A stretch of DNA of 10,874 bases from Gammaproteobacteria bacterium. Lineage in GTDB: Bacteria; Pseudomonadota; Gammaproteobacteria; UBA9214. The translations under genes were made by a program, and so were the position numbers. The DNA lies in the NCBI GenBank assembly GCA_020027635.1, contig JAHKKL010000032.1, positions 1-10,874 of the forward strand, in the 5' to 3' direction. The notes under the pieces were generated by a model. The model was not told the DNA's origin and did not search any database. It saw only the letters and a list, made by a program, of their open reading frames with translations. Of this stretch, positions 8,714 through 10,874 are shown piece by piece; within the stretch, counting starts at the first letter, position 1, and every line of letters starts with the position of its first letter.

Positions 8714-10366
8714 CTAAAACTCATAGGCGAGCCGGAAATCCGCCCGGGCATCGCCCTTGTTGATGGTGCCGGCATCCTTCAGCGCCCAGGCCAGATCCAC
8801 GTCGCTCACCAGCTTGCGCGCGGCGCGCAGATTGAAACCGAATCCGGCGCCGTACAACTGGCTGTTCTGCTGCTCGCCGGGCAGGGCCTTGAGGAGATGC
8901 AGCCAGGCGCCGTCCAGGAACACGTGGCCGGTGGAGGTTTCCAGCCAGTCGATGTTGTTGATCAGGTTGCTCGTCTGCAGCTCGAGAGAGGTAAACAGCG
9001 CGTTGTCGCCGAGTACCTGCGATTCGTAGTAGCCGCGCACGCTCTCGACGCCGCCGGCGCTGAACTGTTCGTTGCTGATCAGCGGCGAATCCGCCACCTG
9101 CCCTTCGAGGCGGGTAACCAGGCTGAAGCTGTGCGGCAGTTTGCGTTCGTTTTTCACGTCGGCAGTGAAAAAGGCGTAGTCCGCCTGGGAGTAGGCGCGC
9201 TTGTCGTCGAACTCGGACTGTTTGCTCACCAGGCCGCGAATGGAAAAATTGATGCCCGCACCGAAGTTCGTGAGCTGCCGCTCACTTCGCACGATGCCGT
9301 CGTAGCGGGTCATGAAATTCAGATAGGTGATCGGCGTCTCGGTGGTATCCGCCCCGACCAGTTCGGTGCCCTCGTTGAAATCCTTGTAATCGAACCCGAT
9401 GGTGCCGGAATGGTAGTAGTCCGCGGTTTCCGGCAGCGGCATGACCAGGCGCGTGCCGAGTATGGTCCCCTTGCCGATGACCGCGAGCGCGCCGGCGGTC
9501 GTCACCTGGCTCTGGGAGTTCGACTTCACGCCGTAGAAGGCCAGCCGGTTGCGCAGTCCCGCCGGCAAGGCATAAGTTCCGGCGTACACCTCGACCTCGC
9601 TGGTATCTTCCGGCGAGAGCTGGTACATGAACGAGGCGCTGTGATAGCTCTGCCAGAGGTTGTCGTAGCGCAGCAGGCCGAGCGCGCGCAGGCGGCTGGT
9701 ATCCTCGGTGTTGCGACCGTTGACCTCCAGCGTTCCGTGCAAGGGGAGTTCGTCCTTCACTTGCAGTTCCACTTCCAGGGTGCCGGGCGTGCGGCCGGCG
9801 CGCATGATGGGCGTGACCTGGCGATCGGGGCTTTCCTGGCCCAGGGCCTCGAGCTGCCGCTTGACCTCCGGCAGATGCGGCACCTCGCCCCGGGCGAGCG
9901 CCGGCACCTCCTCGCGAATCTGCTGGGGCGAGTGGTATTGCGCGCCGGTGACGCGCAGGCGCTCGACCCGGCCTTCGGTGACCTGCAGTGAGACCACGCC
10001 AGCGGTGACGTTCTGTTCCGGGATGTCAACGAACACGGTCGGGTAGCGGGCGGATCGGTAAGCCTGTTCGAGCGCGGCACGTGCCTGCTCTACGTCATCC
10101 AGGCCGCGTTTCGGCCCCAGGAACGGATAGACCGTGCGCTCTACCTCGGTGGTTTTGAGCCGCGTGTTGCCCGCGACCCGGTATTCCCAGATGTCGAATG
10201 ACGCGGGCGCGACCGGTGGCGGCGCCACCGCGGCCTGCTCCGGGACGACCTCGGGTTGTTCCGCCATACCGCACGGCGCCGCGATCATCTGGGCGAGCGC
10301 CAGCAGGCATAAGCCCATGCGCCTGGACAGAACGCCATCGAGCGCCGACCGCGTTTCATATCTCAC
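8714..10366 (-). CDS. TpsB: ShlB/FhaC/HecB-family two-partner secretion transporter
   Basis: This is the outer-membrane Omp85-superfamily pore that recognises the TPS domain of TpsA in the periplasm and exports it. The 550 residues are a normal length for the family. Residues 1-35 are a signal peptide with arginines before a hydrophobic core (GLCLLALAQMIAA) and probable cleavage after GMA. A short Pro/Ala-rich linker (36-55) follows. POTRA 1 covers about 57-133 (FDIWEYRVAGNTRL to VSLQVTEGRV), POTRA 2 about 134-205, and the beta-barrel about 206-550. The barrel has the conserved loop VRGYYES (443-449), a partner GHVFLDGA (480-487, cf. the FxDxG motif) and a terminal Phe that fits BAM recognition. 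The start used is GTG 10366. The in-frame ATG 10318 (residue 17) would remove every positive charge from the n-region, and an in-frame stop at 10403-10405 blocks longer forms. No clear Shine-Dalgarno precedes either start, so the exact start is less certain than the identity. It is the first gene of the tpsBA operon, behind a predicted Pho promoter. Confidence 0.95.
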   Translation of the reverse strand: MRYETRSALDGVLSRRMGLCLLALAQMIAAPCGMAEQPEVVPEQAAVAPPPVAPASFDIWEYRVAGNTRLKTTEVERTVYPFLGPKRGLDDVEQARAALEQAYRSARYPTVFVDIPEQNVTAGVVSLQVTEGRVERLRVTGAQYHSPQQIREEVPALARGEVPHLPEVKRQLEALGQESPDRQVTPIMRAGRTPGTLEVELQVKDELPLHGTLEVNGRNTEDTSRLRALGLLRYDNLWQSYHSASFMYQLSPEDTSEVEVYAGTYALPAGLRNRLAFYGVKSNSQSQVTTAGALAVIGKGTILGTRLVMPLPETADYYHSGTIGFDYKDFNEGTELVGADTTETPITYLNFMTRYDGIVRSERQLTNFGAGINFSIRGLVSKQSEFDDKRAYSQADYAFFTADVKNERKLPHSFSLVTRLEGQVADSPLISNEQFSAGGVESVRGYYESQVLGDNALFTSLELQTSNLINNIDWLETSTGHVFLDGAWLHLLKALPGEQQNSQLYGAGFGFNLRAARKLVSDVDLAWALKDAGTINKGDARADFRLAYEF

Positions 10367-10404
10367 ACGACACCATGTGCTGCTGTTTAAGTTGAATACC
10401 GTTC

Positions 10405-10410
10405 ATTACA
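10405..10410 (-). promoter_or_regulatory. Extended -10 element of the predicted tpsBA promoter
   Basis: The minus-strand hexamer TGTAAT matches TATAAT at 5 of 6 positions. It is preceded by TGG, giving an extended -10 (TGnTGTAAT). It sits exactly 10 nt downstream of the Pho box, where sigma-70 contacts DNA in PhoB-activated promoters that lack a good -35. Transcription would begin near 10398, leaving a leader of about 32 nt before the tpsB GTG. The surrounding 10381-10440 is visibly AT-rich compared with the rest of the window. The start site is inferred. Confidence 0.6.
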
Positions 10411-10420
10411 CCAATTCATT

Positions 10421-10438
10421 GTGACAGACTGATGACAA
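10421..10438 (-). promoter_or_regulatory. Pho box (predicted PhoB operator) upstream of tpsB
   Basis: Read on the minus strand the site is TTGTCATCAGTCTGTCAC. It consists of two direct 7-bp half-sites (TTGTCAT and CTGTCAC) separated by 4 bp, an 11-bp period. Against the E. coli Pho-box form CTGTCATAAATCTGTCAC it matches 15 of 18 positions, with mismatches at 1, 8 and 10. PhoB binds such boxes as a tandem dimer in place of a -35 element. The downstream edge lies 10 nt from a -10 hexamer, the spacing of E. coli phoA. The spacer CAGT is less AT-rich than usual. Assignment is by eye against the known consensus; binding is inferred. Confidence 0.72.
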
Positions 10439-10442
10439 CTGG

Positions 10443-10459
10443 CCGGCCGCGCTGGCCGG
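10443..10459. other. Small GC-rich hairpin just upstream of the Pho box
   Basis: CCGGCC (10443-10448) and GGCCGG (10454-10459) form a perfect 6-bp stem around the 5-nt loop GCGCT, 4 bp upstream of the Pho box. Neither strand has a run of T after it, so a terminator call is weak. It may be incidental to GC-rich sequence. Confidence 0.3.
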
Positions 10460-10510
10460 TGTTTCCATGTAATTCGCACCTGCCCTCGCCAAGACCGTGA
10501 ACATACGACG

Positions 10511-10540
10511 GCGCATCGCTCCCGCGCCGCCGCTCCCGGC
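10511..10540. repeat. Decayed copy of the 52-bp repeat unit
   Basis: The stretch CATCGCTCCCGCGC (10514-10527) is identical to 14 bases of the tandem unit, then diverges into CGCCGCTCCCGG. It lies about 120 bases before the intact array in the same orientation. Together with the partial copy near 10574-10598 it suggests that the whole segment 10511-10874 grew by repeated duplication and decay of one unit. The match is short and in GC-rich sequence, so chance cannot be excluded. Confidence 0.4.
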
Positions 10541-10582
10541 ATCCTGCCTCCCGCGGCACTTGCACCTCCCTGTGCATCGTCC

Positions 10583-10630
10583 CTGCGCTCCGCGATGATG
10601 GACAGGACGTCCGAATGTCGCGGAGCACAG
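10583..10630. repeat. Stem-loop made of two head-to-head copies of the 52-bp repeat core
   Basis: The arm CTGCGCTCCGCGA (10583-10595) is the core of the tandem unit. The opposing arm TCGCGGAGCACAG (10618-10630) is its reverse complement with one mismatch, separated by 22 bases. The inverted similarity continues more weakly to about 10637. The loop contains the perfect palindrome GGACGTCC (10605-10612). A decayed repeat copy therefore sits next to an inverted one, and together they could form a 13-bp hairpin. There is no T-run, so it does not look like an intrinsic terminator. Confidence 0.6.
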
Positions 10631-10647
10631 GACGTGCGAGAACGACT

Positions 10648-10874
10648 GTACCTACATCGCTGTGGCTCATCGCTCCCGCGCATCCCTGCGCTCCGCGATG
10701 TACCTACATCCCTGTGGCTCATCGCTCCCGCACATCCCTGCGCTCCGCGGTACCTACATCCCTGTGGCTCATCGCTCCCGCGCATCCCTGCGCTCCGCGA
10801 TGTACCTACATCCCTGTGGCTCATCGCTCCCGCGCATCCCTGCGCTCCGCGATGTACCTACATCCCTGTGGCTC
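10648..10874. repeat. 52-bp tandem repeat array, four units plus a partial fifth, cut by the window edge
   Basis: Units begin at GTACCTACATC: 10648-10699 (52 bp), 10700-10749 (50 bp, lacking the final AT), 10750-10801 (52 bp), 10802-10853 (52 bp) and a partial unit 10854-10874. They are almost identical, with single changes such as CATCGCTG for CATCCCTG in unit 1 and CACATCC for CGCATCC in unit 2. At most unit junctions there is a perfect inverted repeat, GATGTA-CC-TACATC; the shorter unit 2 breaks it at its junction. There are no unique spacers, so it is not CRISPR. The period is not a multiple of three, so a minus-strand open frame across it is read in a changing register and is unlikely to be a protein. 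It continues to the right for an unknown distance. Confidence 0.93.

Larger units (their letters stand above)
10439..10874. other. Non-coding region upstream of the tpsBA promoter
   Basis: I find no credible gene here. An open minus-strand frame (10824 to 10387) owes its length to the GC-rich repeat array. It spells the repeat in two different reading frames (for example SHRDVGTSRSAG, then DEPQGCRYRGAQG), and it runs through the Pho box and promoter. Segment 10460-10510 shows nothing recognisable. The rest is intact or decayed repeat. Any neighbouring gene lies beyond the right edge. Confidence 0.7.

Noticed and set aside
8203..8775. Minus-strand open frame of 190 codons across the tpsB-tpsA junction
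   Set aside because: It is out of frame with both genes, overlaps the tpsA signal peptide and TPS domain and the tpsB end, and its product resembles nothing.
8654..9991. Plus-strand open frame of 445 codons opposite tpsB
   Set aside because: It is the codon-register mirror of tpsB, which has unmistakable POTRA and barrel features.
10262..10318. Lipoprotein signal in TpsB (Cys at residue 32)
   Set aside because: The residues before the cysteine (AAP) do not fit a lipobox. GMA at 33-35 fits ordinary signal peptidase I cleavage, as expected for this family.
10443..10459. Intrinsic terminator
   Set aside because: There is a GC stem but no following T-run on either strand, and no known gene ends here.
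10387..10824. Minus-strand open frame of 145 codons in the repeat region
   Set aside because: It is made largely of the 52-bp repeat read in alternating frames, and it runs over the Pho box and -10 element.
10648..10874. CRISPR array
   Set aside because: The repeats are directly contiguous with no variable spacers.

Overview
The window comes from a GC-rich Gram-negative bacterium, most likely a proteobacterium; no species can be named from it. Nearly all of it is one two-partner (type Vb) secretion locus read on the minus strand, from right to left. The transporter gene tpsB (10366 to 8714) comes first. After 32 bases it is followed by a giant exoprotein gene, tpsA, which starts at 8681 and is still open at base 1. 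I followed the tpsA frame through the whole window, about 2893 codons, without a stop. Its C-terminus lies off the left edge.

TpsA carries a long signal peptide, a TPS (haemagglutination-activity) secretion domain, and then a very long Gly/Asp/Ala-rich beta-helix stalk. The stalk has the sequence blocks of the large 'filamentous haemagglutinin family' exoproteins (DUF3739 type). TpsB is a full-length Omp85/FhaC-type transporter with a signal peptide, two POTRA domains, a 16-strand-type barrel, the VRGY loop and a terminal Phe. TpsA would cross the inner membrane by Sec. TpsB would recognise its TPS domain in the periplasm and thread it to the surface, where it folds as a beta-helical adhesin or filament.

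The most informative non-coding element is in the AT-rich 5' region of tpsB. An 18-bp sequence matches the E. coli Pho box at 15 of 18 positions. It is followed, at the same 10-nt spacing as in E. coli phoA, by an extended -10 element (TGG-TGTAAT). This predicts that the operon is switched on by PhoB during phosphate limitation, as reported for the Pseudomonas aeruginosa PdtA/PdtB two-partner system.

The right end (10439-10874) holds no convincing gene. It contains a 52-bp tandem repeat (four units plus a partial one, running off the right edge), decayed copies of the same unit, and one copy in inverted orientation that forms a stem-loop. The large plus-strand open frames across the window are codon-register mirrors of tpsA and tpsB and are not annotated.
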